A program made the translations under genes and the position numbers. The notes beneath the pieces were generated by a model. That model searched no databases, had not been told where the DNA came from, and worked only from the letters and a program-made list of their open reading frames with translations. From Chelativorans intermedius (GTDB lineage Bacteria; Pseudomonadota; Alphaproteobacteria; Rhizobiales; Rhizobiaceae), in the NCBI RefSeq assembly GCF_025398255.1, contig NZ_JAODNW010000018.1, positions 62,001-126,000 of the forward strand: 64,000 bases of DNA, read 5' to 3'. Every line of letters begins with the position of its first letter. Within the stretch, counting starts at the first letter, position 1. This document shows positions 1 to 8,963 of the stretch, piece by piece.

Positions 1-401
1 ATCCCGGCTGGGCCGAGCAGGCGCTGCAGGACTGGTGGAAGGCCCTTCTTGCCGCGGGCCGGAGGGCCGTGGAGCAGGCCGGATGCCGTGACCGTGACGT
101 CGCCGCCATGTCGGTCGCCGCCACCGTCTCAACCATGGTGGCATGCCGGGCCGATGGCACGCTTCTCTATCCCGCCTCTTTGGCCTCGACGCGGTCGGCC
201 ATCATGCCCTTTGAGAGCCGGGCCGCCTTAAGCCAGGCATCCGCCTGCTTGCGATCAGGCTTTGAAAGCCAGACCCGGGAGAGTGAGGCCGGATCACCTC
301 CGCGCGCGCTTTGTTACCCAGGCCAGCGCCGTCCGGCCGAAGGTTCGAGCCTAGGCCATCCGAGACCTGCCTTTCAGACAATCAAGCGCGCGGCGAACTA
401 A
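1..401 (+). pseudogene. Decayed FGGY carbohydrate kinase, N-terminal fragment
   Basis: The frame starting at base 3 is open from the window edge and reads GWAEQALQDWWKALLAAG, then DVAAMSVAATVSTMV and DGTLLYPA. This is the typical N-terminal domain pattern of FGGY kinases (GWAEQ-x-x-x-DWW, then the A-I-S-V-x-A-T and D-G-x-L-x-P-A strands). The similarity stops near base 180: the expected LW-x-D-x-R segment is only half readable in another frame, and the frame then runs without recognisable domain to a stop at 399-401. No FGGY C-terminal domain follows, because an intact protease gene begins at 491. The true start lies left of the window. I infer a truncated, frameshifted remnant; it could instead be the broken end of a gene intact up to this point. 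Confidence 0.5.
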
Positions 402-490
402 TTCCGATACCCTTTTGCCGGCCATCTGAAACATGCGGGATGTCGAGCATTTCCTGTTCGCGGCGCAAGGGTGTGCTATATGCTGAAGCC

Positions 491-1921
491 ATGACGGCTT
501 TACGGCAGATTGCCCGGCCTTTCCTTGTTGCGCCCGCCCTGGTGCGCGCGGTGCGGGCGTTGTTTCTGGTTCTGGCGGGCCTGGCCGGTCTTGCGGCGCC
601 GTTGTCTTCGCAGGAAGGGGGCAGGGCGCTGCTTCTACGGCTGGAAGGCGCGGTGAGCCCGGCGACGGCCGACTATGTGCAACGCGGACTTCGCGAGGCT
701 GCCCGGCGCGGGGCCGCCCTTGTGATCCTGCAGATGGACACGCCCGGCGGGCTTGATTCGTCGATGCGCGACATCATTCGCGCCATTCTGGCCTCGCCGG
801 TGCCGGTGGCGGGCTTCGTGGCGCCATCGGGGGCGCGCGCGGCAAGCGCCGGCACCTACATCCTTTATGCTGCGCATGTGGCGGCCATGGCGCCGGGCAC
901 CAATCTCGGGGCTGCGACCCCGATTGCCATCGGCGGGGGTGGCTTTCCCTTCGGCGGCGCGCAGGAGGACGAGCCGGCGGAGGAGGAAGGCGAAGCCCCG
1001 GCTGGCCCGCGCAATGCCGCGGAAGCCAAGGCGATCAACGATGCCGTTGCCTATATCCGCGGCCTTGCGGAGCTGCGCGGCCGCAACGCGGCGTGGGCCG
1101 AGAAGGCGGTGCGCGAGGCGGCGAGCCTCACCTCCTTGGCGGCAAGCGAGGAAGGCGTGATCGACTTTGTGGCTCCCGATGTCGAGGCCCTGCTTGCCAA
1201 GGCCGACGGGCGCACGGTGCGCCTTGGCGAGACGGAAACGAGGCTCAGCACGGCGGGGCTCGCCGTCGAGGCGATGGAGCCCGACTGGCGCACGCGGCTG
1301 CTTTCGGTCGTCACCGACCCCAATGTGGCGCTCATTCTCCTGATGATCGGGATTTACGGGCTCATCTTCGAGTTCCTCAACCCCGGTGCGCTGGTGCCGG
1401 GCACCATCGGCGCCGTCTGCCTTCTCACCGGTCTCTATGCGCTGGCGGTGCTGCCGGTCAGCTATGCCGGGGCGGGACTGATGCTTTTGGGTGCGGCGCT
1501 GATCGTGGCGGAGGCCTTTGCGCCTTCCTTCGGCATTCTTGGCCTCGGCGGCACGCTTGCGCTGGTGCTTGGCGCCACGATCCTCTTTGATCCCCAGGTG
1601 CCGGGATTCGAGCTTTCCTGGCAGGTGGTGGGTGCAGTGGCGTTGGCGAGCCTGGGGTTGACGCTTGTCATCATGCGCCTTGCCTGGAGCTCGCACAGCC
1701 GTGCCGTCGTGACCGGCAGGCGGGGCCTGATCGGCGCCGGCGGCGTGGTGCAGAGCTGGCAGGGGAATGCAGGCTATGTGCTCGTTCAGGGCGAACGGTG
1801 GAAGGCTGTTTCGGCTGCACCTCTCGAAGCGGGGCAGGCAGTGCGCGTCACCGGCCTCAAGGGGCTTACCCTCGAGGTTTCCGGTGACGCAACACGCAGC
1901 ATGACGGGAGAAGAAACATGA
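491..1921 (+). CDS. nfeD: NfeD family membrane-bound serine protease (ClpP class)
   Basis: A 476-residue membrane protease of the long NfeD type, a family that cleaves membrane or stomatin-type partners. A hydrophobic signal segment lies at about residues 12-36. The ClpP-like domain follows, with candidate nucleophile Ser119 in the ASAGTY motif and candidate base Lys180 in EAKAIND. Three to four transmembrane helices occupy about residues 280-410, and a C-terminal OB-fold NfeD domain ([17 protein letters not shown]) ends the protein. I chose the ATG at 491 because it directly precedes the signal segment; in-frame ATGs at 311 and 440 would add unrelated residues. Its stop overlaps the start of the slipin gene in ATGA, so the two are co-translated, as is usual for nfeD-stomatin pairs. 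Confidence 0.88.
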   Translation: MTALRQIARPFLVAPALVRAVRALFLVLAGLAGLAAPLSSQEGGRALLLRLEGAVSPATADYVQRGLREAARRGAALVILQMDTPGGLDSSMRDIIRAILASPVPVAGFVAPSGARAASAGTYILYAAHVAAMAPGTNLGAATPIAIGGGGFPFGGAQEDEPAEEEGEAPAGPRNAAEAKAINDAVAYIRGLAELRGRNAAWAEKAVREAASLTSLAASEEGVIDFVAPDVEALLAKADGRTVRLGETETRLSTAGLAVEAMEPDWRTRLLSVVTDPNVALILLMIGIYGLIFEFLNPGALVPGTIGAVCLLTGLYALAVLPVSYAGAGLMLLGAALIVAEAFAPSFGILGLGGTLALVLGATILFDPQVPGFELSWQVVGAVALASLGLTLVIMRLAWSSHSRAVVTGRRGLIGAGGVVQSWQGNAGYVLVQGERWKAVSAAPLEAGQAVRVTGLKGLTLEVSGDATRSMTGEET

Positions 1922-2694
1922 ATCTGTTCGACGGTCTTACCTTCTATGCCGTCCTGATCGTCATCCTGATCGCCTTTCTAAGCTCGGCGATCAAGATCCT
2001 GAGAGAGTATGAGCGCGGCGTGGTCTTTACCCTCGGCCGGTTCACGTCGGTCAAGGGGCCGGGGCTGATCCTGCTCATCCCTTTCATCCAGCAGATGGTG
2101 CGCACCGACCTGCGCACCCTTGTGCTCGACGTGCCGAGCCAGGACGTGATCTCGCGCGACAATGTTTCGGTGCGTGTCAATGCGGTGCTCTACTTCCGCG
2201 TCGTCGACCCCGAAAGGGCGACGATCCAGGTCGAGGACTTCATGGCGGCCACCAGCCAGCTTGCCCAGACGACGTTGCGATCCGTGCTCGGCAAGCACGA
2301 TCTCGACGAGATGCTGGCCGAGCGCGACAAGCTCAACAACGACATTCAGGAAATTCTCGACGTGCAGACGGAAGCCTGGGGCATCAAGGTGGCCAATGTC
2401 GAGATCAAGCATGTCGATATCAACGAATCCATGATCCGGGCCATTGCCCGACAGGCGGAGGCCGAGCGCGAGCGGCGCGCCAAGATCATCAATGCGGAGG
2501 GCGAGCAGCAGGCCGCCCAGAAGCTCCTTGAGGCTGCCGAGATCCTGGCCGGGAGACCGGAGGCAATGCAGCTTCGCTATCTGGGCACGCTGAGCGTGGT
2601 GGCCAGCGAGCGCAGTTCCACCATCGTCTTTCCCTTCCCCATGGAGCTTGCCAGCCTGGTGCCGGGCATGACGAAGGACAAGACGAAGGAATAG
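1918..2694 (+). CDS. Slipin / stomatin-like SPFH (band 7) protein
   Basis: 258 residues with one N-terminal transmembrane helix (about residues 8-28), then an SPFH/band 7 domain starting [14 protein letters not shown] and a charged coiled-coil-forming region rich in [12 protein letters not shown]. Slipins form oligomeric membrane scaffolds and are the customary partners and substrates of NfeD proteases; the 4-bp overlap with nfeD supports that pairing here. The length is normal for bacterial slipins. It ends in a short charged tail (TKDKTKE). The assignment rests on domain pattern and context; which membrane process it organises cannot be told from sequence. Confidence 0.9.
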   Translation: MNLFDGLTFYAVLIVILIAFLSSAIKILREYERGVVFTLGRFTSVKGPGLILLIPFIQQMVRTDLRTLVLDVPSQDVISRDNVSVRVNAVLYFRVVDPERATIQVEDFMAATSQLAQTTLRSVLGKHDLDEMLAERDKLNNDIQEILDVQTEAWGIKVANVEIKHVDINESMIRAIARQAEAERERRAKIINAEGEQQAAQKLLEAAEILAGRPEAMQLRYLGTLSVVASERSSTIVFPFPMELASLVPGMTKDKTKE

Positions 2695-2738
2695 AAGGGC
2701 CCGCCGCCCGGCGCGGCCCGAGGGAGGGGTGACTGCCC

Positions 2739-3722
2739 ATGCATGTGATGGTGATCGGAGCGGCCGGAATGGTGGGCCGCAAGCTGGTCGAGCGGCTGGC
2801 TGTGCAAGAGGGCGCGCTTGGTGCGACGCTCAGCCGCCTGTCGCTCGTCGACGTGGCGGAGCCGCCGGTGCCTGCGGCACTGGCCGCCATCGCATCGTCT
2901 CGGACCCTCGATCTTTCGGCGCCCGGCGCCGCCGGGACGCTTGCCGCCGCCCGCCCCGATTTCATCTTCCATCTGGCCGCGGTCGTCTCGGGCGAGGCGG
3001 AGGCCGATTTCGAGAAGGGCTACCGCGTCAATCTCGACGGCACGCGCGCGCTGTTCGAAGCCATTCGCCTGGAGGCGCTGAACGCGCCCTATCGGCCGCG
3101 TCTGATCTTTGCCTCCTCCATCGCCGTTTTCGGCGCGCCATTCCCAGCGAGGATCGACGACACCTTCTTTGCCACGCCCCTGACGAGCTACGGCACCCAG
3201 AAGGCGATCTCGGAGCTTCTTCTGGCCGATTATTCGAGACGCGGTTTTTTCGACGGGATCGGGCTCAGGCTGCCCACGATCTGCATTCGCCCCGGCAAGC
3301 CGAACAAGGCGGCGTCGGGCTTCTTCTCCAACATCCTGCGCGAGCCGCTGGCGGGAAAGGAGGCGGTGCTGCCCGTGGAGGAGGACGTGCGCCACTGGTT
3401 TGCCAGCCCGCGGGCCGCGGTGGGGTTCTTTCTGCATGCGGCGAGGCTCGACCTTGCGCAGGTGGGCGTGCGGCGCAACCTCACCATGCCGGGCCTTTCG
3501 GCGCGGGTTGGCGAACAGATCGAGGCGCTGAGGCGCGTGGCGGGGGACAAGGCGGTCCGCCTGATCCGCCGCGAACCGGACCCTGCAATCCGCGAGATCG
3601 TCGCCGGCTGGCCGGCCGACTTCGATGCCAGCCGCGCCAGGGCGCTGGGCTTCAGGGCGGAGGCGAGCTTCGACGAGATCATCCGTGTTCACATCGAAGA
3701 CGAACTCGGTGGCAGGCTTTAA
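2739..3722 (+). CDS. denD: D-erythronate dehydrogenase-like NAD-dependent epimerase/dehydratase
   Basis: 327 residues, an extended short-chain dehydrogenase with a Rossmann start (VIGAAGMVGRKLVERL), a catalytic-serine strand (FASSIAVFG) and the YxxxK pair Tyr151/Lys155 in YGTQK. The pattern ICIRPGKPNKAASGFFSNI and the RHWFASPRAAV segment are typical of DenD, which oxidises the C2 hydroxyl of D-erythronate with NAD in four-carbon acid catabolism. The DenA/DenC partners that complete that pathway are not in the window, so the physiological substrate is inferred. It lies 44 bp after the slipin gene and is convergent with the kinase gene to its right. Confidence 0.75.
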   Translation: MHVMVIGAAGMVGRKLVERLAVQEGALGATLSRLSLVDVAEPPVPAALAAIASSRTLDLSAPGAAGTLAAARPDFIFHLAAVVSGEAEADFEKGYRVNLDGTRALFEAIRLEALNAPYRPRLIFASSIAVFGAPFPARIDDTFFATPLTSYGTQKAISELLLADYSRRGFFDGIGLRLPTICIRPGKPNKAASGFFSNILREPLAGKEAVLPVEEDVRHWFASPRAAVGFFLHAARLDLAQVGVRRNLTMPGLSARVGEQIEALRRVAGDKAVRLIRREPDPAIREIVAGWPADFDASRARALGFRAEASFDEIIRVHIEDELGGRL

Positions 3723-3798
3723 AGGCTCCAGAATTTTGCAGCCGAAAGGAATCATTTGGCATCGCAAAAATGCTTCAAAAACAAATAGATGAATCGGT

Positions 3799-5274
3799 CT
3801 AAGGCGCGAGCGCAAGGCTCCTGGCGCGCTCGTAACGCGCTCTTCGCTCGCTGAGCAGGGCTGCGAGCGTGTCCTCGGGGTGAACCTCCAGCTCCGGTTC
3901 CGGCTCGCCAGCGAGGATGCCCATCGGATCGCCGCCATGGTACGCGGTCATGGCAAGCCGTGCTGCGCCGATGGCGGCGGCATGTTGCCGGTTCCCGGGC
4001 AGGCTGAGGGGCACGCCGAACAGTGTGGAGATCAGGCGAGGCCAGAGGGCGGAGCGCGCCCCGCCACCCACCAATTGCAGGCGCTTGCAGGCAATGCCGT
4101 GGGCACGCTGCGTCTCGACGATCTCGGCAAAGTGGAAGGCCACGCCCTCGAAGAGGGACCAGGCAAGGTCCTGCCGTGTGGTGGAAAGCGACAAGGCGCT
4201 CGCCAGGCCGCGCAGGCCGGCATTGCGGTGGGGGGTGCGCACGCCGTCGAGATAGGGCGCGATGGCCGGCGCGGCGGCGATGCGTGCCCGTCCCTCCCGC
4301 GTGACAAGCAGGCTGGTTGCCTCGCCATCCAGGGTGGCGGGATCGGTTCCCAGGAGGTTTGCCAGCCAGTTGAGTGCGCTTGTGGCGCTCATGACCACGC
4401 CCTGGGAAGAGAATTGGCCGGGTGCTGCGTGCGGCGGCGTCTGCACCCCCTTGCCGGGAATGGGAAGGAAGCCCGCCGTGGCCACGCACAGAACGCCGGA
4501 CGTGCCGATGGTGAGCGCTCCCCGCCCGGGCTCGGCAGCACCCACGCCCAGCATGCAGGCAAGGTTGTCGCCAGCCCCGCCGGCCACCACCACGGGCTGT
4601 TTGATGCCCCAGCGTTGACGCAACGGGCTGCGCAGCGTGCCGGCGGCCTCCCAGGCGTTGACGAGCGGCGGCAGCTTCTCCATCGCGAAGCCTGCTGCTG
4701 CAACCAGATCCGGCGCGAAGGCCATCTTCCGGTTGTCGAACAGCAAGGTGCCGCTGGCATCGCTCGGCTCGCTTGCGCGCTCTCCGGTGAGCTTCAGGCG
4801 CACATAGTCCTTGGGCAGAAGCAGGCAGTCGGCATCCTCGATGACCTTCGGCTCGTGACGCTTGAGCCACATCAGCTTGGGGGCGCCGAAACCCGGATCG
4901 GGATCGATGCATCCGCGAAGGGCAAGGTCGGGCACGGCCCTGCCGAGCGCATCGGCCTCCTCAAGGGCCCGTCCGTCATTCCACAGAAGGGCGGGCCGCA
5001 AAGGCAGGTTCTGCCGGTCGATGAGAACGGTGCCCAGCATCTGCCCCGAAAGACCGATGGCCTTCAATGCGGCCAGAAGGTGCGGATGGCGGGCGGCCAG
5101 TTCGTCGAAGGCGTCGCAGAACGCCTCCCACCAGGCATCGGGGTGTTGCTCGCTCCATCCATCCCGCGGCCGGCTGACGGCAAGCGGACGCGTCGCTGCG
5201 GCCAGGATCTGTTGGTTCTCGTCGACCAGGACAGCCTTGAGGCCCGATGTGCCGATGTCGACGCCCGCGAACAT
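3799..5274 (-). CDS. xylB: Xylulokinase-like FGGY sugar kinase
   Basis: 491 residues, the usual FGGY length. It opens with the phosphate-binding motif AGVDIGTSGLKAVLVD, continues with GWSEQHPDAWW and ALLWNDGRA, and has the catalytic Asp in GGAGDNLACMLG plus the C-terminal ATP-binding LVGGGARS. These are xylulokinase-type features. One oddity: the substrate-loop motif normally written SGQMHG reads SGQMLG (Leu80 in place of His), so the sugar may not be D-xylulose. The start is set at the ATG at 5274, five bases after the SorC stop, because an upstream extension would run through that regulator. It is the last gene of the leftward transporter operon. Confidence 0.78.
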   Translation of the reverse strand: MFAGVDIGTSGLKAVLVDENQQILAAATRPLAVSRPRDGWSEQHPDAWWEAFCDAFDELAARHPHLLAALKAIGLSGQMLGTVLIDRQNLPLRPALLWNDGRALEEADALGRAVPDLALRGCIDPDPGFGAPKLMWLKRHEPKVIEDADCLLLPKDYVRLKLTGERASEPSDASGTLLFDNRKMAFAPDLVAAAGFAMEKLPPLVNAWEAAGTLRSPLRQRWGIKQPVVVAGGAGDNLACMLGVGAAEPGRGALTIGTSGVLCVATAGFLPIPGKGVQTPPHAAPGQFSSQGVVMSATSALNWLANLLGTDPATLDGEATSLLVTREGRARIAAAPAIAPYLDGVRTPHRNAGLRGLASALSLSTTRQDLAWSLFEGVAFHFAEIVETQRAHGIACKRLQLVGGGARSALWPRLISTLFGVPLSLPGNRQHAAAIGAARLAMTAYHGGDPMGILAGEPEPELEVHPEDTLAALLSERRARYERARSLALAP

Positions 5275-5279
5275 GGCTG

Positions 5280-6266
5280 CTATGCCGCGGCGGCGTCGCG
5301 CGCCAGAACGGCCGCCGCCGTCTGCTCGTCGGTGACGAGACGGCGGAAGGCGCCGGTGCGCAACGCGGCACAAATGATGGGCACCTTGCCGGGACCGCCC
5401 GCCGCCAGGATCGTGCCCTTGAGATTTGCCACATCGAGAACGCCGATACCGATGGCGCGCTCGTTGATCTCGTGGTCCACGAGCCTGCCTTCGGCATCCA
5501 GGAACTGGCCCTGGATGTCGCCTACTGCTCCTGCGGCAACGAGCTCGGCCACATCCACATCGGAGGGGACGGCATGGCGGATGAGCAGAGAATCGGTGGA
5601 CATGTCGCCCGCACCGATCACGCAGGCATCCACCGAGCGGATGCGCTCGAAGACATCGTCGAAGAATTCGGTGTCGAGAATGGCGTCGCGGGTGGCCCTT
5701 GAGGGGGCGTAGATGGGGGCCGTGAAGTAGGTGCGCTGGGCTTCGCACTGGGTGGCGAAAGCCTTGACGATATCAAAGGAATTGACGTCCGATCCTTGCG
5801 CGATGCCGCCCAGAAGCGACACGAATTCGAGGTCCGGCCTCAGGGTGGGGCGCAGAAAGCGGGAGGCGTGGTAGATGGTCATTCCCCAGGTCAGGCCGAA
5901 GCGCTTGATCGAGGAATCGGCGATGAGCGGGGAGATTTCCATGGCGAGCGCCGCGCCCACCGTGGTCTGCACCTTTCGCGGATCCTGGGGGCTCGGCACG
6001 ATGCGCACGCGCTCCAGACCGAAGCGCCTGCGCATCTCGGCTTCGAGCTCGACAGAGCGCAGGAAGGGGGACTCGATGGTGATGCGCACGATTCCCTCCC
6101 GGCGGGCATCGCGCAGCGCCTGATTGATCCTCAGCCGGTTGGTGGCAAGCCGGTCGGCCACCTCCTGCTGGTTGATCCCTTCCACATAGTAGTGCCAGGC
6201 CACCCTGGCCAGAAAATGCGCTTCCTCGTCGATCCGCTCATCTGGCGACAGCGCCGTCTCGGTCAT
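5280..6266 (-). CDS. SorC family transcriptional regulator
   Basis: 328 residues. The N-terminus holds a helix-turn-helix (NQQEVADRLATNRLRINQAL, residues about 34-53). The rest is a SorC/DeoR sugar-binding domain related to phosphosugar isomerases, with the LTWGMTIYHA, LLGGIAQ and YFTAPIYAPS segments. Such proteins sense a phosphorylated sugar or polyol and control adjacent transport operons. It overlaps the upstream phosphatase gene by 4 bp (ATGA) and precedes the kinase by five bases, so it is co-transcribed with the genes it probably controls. The palindrome at 10362-10375 is a plausible target. Confidence 0.9.
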   Translation of the reverse strand: MTETALSPDERIDEEAHFLARVAWHYYVEGINQQEVADRLATNRLRINQALRDARREGIVRITIESPFLRSVELEAEMRRRFGLERVRIVPSPQDPRKVQTTVGAALAMEISPLIADSSIKRFGLTWGMTIYHASRFLRPTLRPDLEFVSLLGGIAQGSDVNSFDIVKAFATQCEAQRTYFTAPIYAPSRATRDAILDTEFFDDVFERIRSVDACVIGAGDMSTDSLLIRHAVPSDVDVAELVAAGAVGDIQGQFLDAEGRLVDHEINERAIGIGVLDVANLKGTILAAGGPGKVPIICAALRTGAFRRLVTDEQTAAAVLARDAAAA

Positions 6267-7063
6267 CCGCGGGCCTCCAGCAAAAGTTCCGCGACCTCGC
6301 AGAAGCCGGCCGCGCTTTCGGCGTTGGTAATCCAGTGCGGCGGGCTTTCCAAGCGGTAGGCGCGAATGTTGGCCACGCCAATGCCGTTCTCGAAGAAGGC
6401 AAACATCGGCTGGTCGTTGGGACTGTCGCCGACGAAGACGGCGGCGGCGTTCACGGCCGGGTCGGCGATGTCTGCGCCGAAATTTTCCAGCAGGCAGAGG
6501 CGCGCCATGGACAGCTTGTCGTAATCGCCGAACCAGCCATTGACATGGATCGAGGAAACCTTCGCCGTCGCGCCTTCCTCGGCGAACAGCGCCACGATGC
6601 GCTCCACCGCCGCAGGATCGAGGGGCGGCACGTCCTCCCGGTAGTCGATGGCAAGATCGGCGATGCGATAGTCCTGGTCGGAGGCCACGCCGGCACCCGG
6701 CACCTCCCTGAGGATGCGCGCGCGCAGGCGCTCCAGCCGCTGCCGGTCGGCCAGCCTTTCCTCGGCCGTCTTGGCATAGCCGCTTCGCATCTTGCGCCGT
6801 TCCCGGTCATAGGCGAACCAGAAGGCGCCGTTCTCTCCCACCACGGCATCGACAGGCCACATGCGGGCGATGTGGTCGCACCAGCCGGCCGGTCGGCCGG
6901 TGACGGGAACAACCTTCAGCCCGGCGGCCGAGAGCGCCTCCATCGCCGCAAGGCTCGTCGAGGGCAGCCTGCCATCGTGCGTCAGCGTGTCGTCGATGTC
7001 GGTCAGCACGAAACCTATCGCTGCACGCCTTTCGGGCGGAAAGTCCCTCAGCGGCCGCATCAT
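6263..7063 (-). CDS. HAD superfamily phosphatase (sucrose/mannosylglycerate phosphatase-like)
   Basis: 266 residues. Motif I is DIDDT (Asp22, Asp24), followed by a VVPVTGRPAGW motif II segment and a motif IV FVGDSPNDQPMF. The cap is of the type IIB, Cof or sucrose-phosphatase class. It should hydrolyse a sugar phosphate, but the substrate cannot be read from sequence. The ATG at 7063 overlaps the permease stop (ATGA) and the gene's own stop overlaps the SorC start, so it is embedded in the operon. A phosphatase encoded with a sugar kinase is unexpected in a simple catabolic route; it may drain an inhibitory sugar phosphate or act in a different step. Confidence 0.8.
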   Translation of the reverse strand: MMRPLRDFPPERRAAIGFVLTDIDDTLTHDGRLPSTSLAAMEALSAAGLKVVPVTGRPAGWCDHIARMWPVDAVVGENGAFWFAYDRERRKMRSGYAKTAEERLADRQRLERLRARILREVPGAGVASDQDYRIADLAIDYREDVPPLDPAAVERIVALFAEEGATAKVSSIHVNGWFGDYDKLSMARLCLLENFGADIADPAVNAAAVFVGDSPNDQPMFAFFENGIGVANIRAYRLESPPHWITNAESAAGFCEVAELLLEARG

Positions 7064-7890
7064 TTCACGGCGCCCATGGTCAGCCCGCGCACGAGCTGCT
7101 TGGAGGCGATCAGGGCAAAGATGATGACGGGCACGACGATGAGCGTGGAGGTTGCCATGATCTTGCCATAGGGCAGCGAGTAGCCCTCCATGAAGGAGAC
7201 GGCCATGGCGGGTGCGGTCTTTGCCTGATTGCGCGTGAGAACAAGCGCATACATCAGCTCGTTCCAGGAGAATATGAAGGAGAAGATGGCAGACACCGCA
7301 AGGCCGGGCGCGGCAAGAGGCAGACAGAGGGAACGGAAGATGCGCCACTGGGAGGCGCCTTCCAGCACCGCTGCCTCGTCGATCTCTCGCGGGATGGAAC
7401 GGAACTGATCGGTGCAGATCCAGATCACGATCGGCAGGTTGAACGTGAGGTAGATGAGAATCAGCACGATGTGCGTGTCAAGCATGCCGAAGCTGCGCAC
7501 GATCAGGAAGAAGGGAAGCGCCAGCACGATGGGGCTGACCATGCGGTTGGTGATGAACCAGAACCACAGTTCCTTCTTGCCCCGGAACTCGAAGCGGGCG
7601 AGCGCGTAGGCCGCCGGTGCGCCAAGGAGCAGGGCGAAGGCCGTGGTGACAACCGCGATGATGAGCGAATTGACGAGGCTGCGCCCCACATTGTTGTCGA
7701 ACAGCACCTCCGTATAGTTCGAGAAGGTGACATCGAAGATCCACGCCGGCGGCGTCTGCAGCGCCACGAGCTGGCTCTTCAGGCTGGTCAGCACCATCCA
7801 GTAGAAGGGAAAAAGGCAGAAGACGATGATGGCTGCCAGGAGAAGCACCTGTGCGGCGAGCGAGGGTGTGGATGTGGTGCGGTCCCGCAT
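7060..7890 (-). CDS. Carbohydrate ABC transporter permease (MalG type)
   Basis: 276 residues with six predicted membrane helices and the binding-protein-dependent permease EAA loop (EAAVLEGASQWRIFRSLCLP) that docks to the ATPase. It is a CUT1-family inner-membrane subunit. It lies one base from the first permease gene and overlaps the phosphatase by four. Together with the second permease, the binding protein at 8964-10310 and the ATPase at 10486-11583 it forms one importer. Confidence 0.92.
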   Translation of the reverse strand: MRDRTTSTPSLAAQVLLLAAIIVFCLFPFYWMVLTSLKSQLVALQTPPAWIFDVTFSNYTEVLFDNNVGRSLVNSLIIAVVTTAFALLLGAPAAYALARFEFRGKKELWFWFITNRMVSPIVLALPFFLIVRSFGMLDTHIVLILIYLTFNLPIVIWICTDQFRSIPREIDEAAVLEGASQWRIFRSLCLPLAAPGLAVSAIFSFIFSWNELMYALVLTRNQAKTAPAMAVSFMEGYSLPYGKIMATSTLIVVPVIIFALIASKQLVRGLTMGAVK

Positions 7891-7891
7891 G

Positions 7892-8848
7892 TCAGACCTC
7901 CCGGTAGAAGATGCGGATATAGAGCCGGCTGAGGACGATGGTGATGACGAGCAGCACCACGGCCTGGGCCGATGCCAGTCCCTGATCGAAGGCGCGGAAG
8001 CCGATGCGCTGGATGAGCAGGCTGATGAGCTCGGTGGAGGAACCCGGCCCGCCGCGCGTCATGGTGAAGACCATGTCGAACTGCTTCAGCGTGTCGGCGG
8101 TGCGCAGGATGAGCACGGCCGTCAGTCCCGGTACGAGGAAGGGAAGCTGGATGTGACGGAGCACCGTCCACCAGCTTTTCGTCTCCAGCCGTGCTGCCTC
8201 CTCGATCTCCATGGGCACGGTGGTCAGGCCCGCCAGGAAGACCAGCGCACAGAATGGCGTCCATTGCCAGATGTCCCAGAAGATGATGGTGGCGAAGGCA
8301 TAGGCCGGCACGCCCAGCCAGTTGACGGCATCGATGCCGATGAAGCCCAGGAGCTGATTCACGACGCCATATTTGAGGTTGAACATCACCTGGCCGAGGA
8401 GCCCGACCACCGCATAGGTGGTGGCCATGGGAATGACCAGCGACAGCCGCGCCAGGGTCTTGAGGAAGCCAAGCCCCGGCTGATGCAGAAGAAGGGCGAT
8501 GCCCATTCCGAGGGCGATCTGCACCGGCAGGGCGATGACGAGCATGGTGAAGGTGCGCCCCATTGCCTGCCAGAAGACGGGATCGGTGAAGACGGCCGCA
8601 TAATTGCCAAGGCCGATGAAGCGCATGTTGGCGAGCTTGGTGAGATTGTAGTTGTAGAGCGATGTCCAGATGGCGAAGATGAGCGGCGCCAGGCCGATGG
8701 CCGCAAGGGCGAACACGGCAGGCCCCAGAAAACCAAGCTTTGTTCCGGCACGCACTCTGTTGACGTCGATGATGGCCTCTTCCGCTGCTGGCCGGCCGCC
8801 CCGCTGCAGCGCGGCCGCGTTGCGGCCAATGTCCTGCGTTGCTTGCAT
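7892..8848 (-). CDS. Carbohydrate ABC transporter permease (MalF type)
   Basis: 318 residues. A cytoplasmic N-terminal extension of about 35 residues precedes six membrane helices, and the EAA loop reads EEAARLETKSWWTVLRHIQ. This is the partner permease of the CUT1 importer. The gene begins 115 bases after the binding-protein gene, beyond a strong stem-loop (8926-8956) that probably lowers its expression relative to the binding protein. One base separates it from the second permease. Confidence 0.92.
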   Translation of the reverse strand: MQATQDIGRNAAALQRGGRPAAEEAIIDVNRVRAGTKLGFLGPAVFALAAIGLAPLIFAIWTSLYNYNLTKLANMRFIGLGNYAAVFTDPVFWQAMGRTFTMLVIALPVQIALGMGIALLLHQPGLGFLKTLARLSLVIPMATTYAVVGLLGQVMFNLKYGVVNQLLGFIGIDAVNWLGVPAYAFATIIFWDIWQWTPFCALVFLAGLTTVPMEIEEAARLETKSWWTVLRHIQLPFLVPGLTAVLILRTADTLKQFDMVFTMTRGGPGSSTELISLLIQRIGFRAFDQGLASAQAVVLLVITIVLSRLYIRIFYREV

Positions 8849-8925
8849 CGCTTCCCGTGCGCCTCCCTTGCGCGACCTGCGGCAGCCCTCGCTCCCCGCG
8901 CCTTTTCGTCCGTAAGCAAGGAACG

Positions 8926-8956
8926 GCCTGCCCGCGCCAAGAGCGCGCGGGCAGGC
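8926..8956 (-). other. Stem-loop between binding-protein and permease genes
   Basis: GCCTGCCCGCGC (8926-8937) pairs perfectly over 12 bases with GCGCGGGCAGGC (8945-8956), leaving a 7-base loop. It sits just downstream of the binding-protein stop. There is no T-run after it on the minus strand, so it is more likely an mRNA-stabilising or partial-termination hairpin than a full terminator. Such hairpins commonly raise binding-protein levels above permease levels. Confidence 0.6.
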
Positions 8957-8963
8957 TCCAGCC

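Noticed and set aside
3733-3771. Bulged inverted repeat ATTTTGC / GCAAAAAT between the convergent denD and xylB genes
   Set aside because: It could terminate either transcript, but the loop is long, pairing is interrupted and no T-run follows on either strand.
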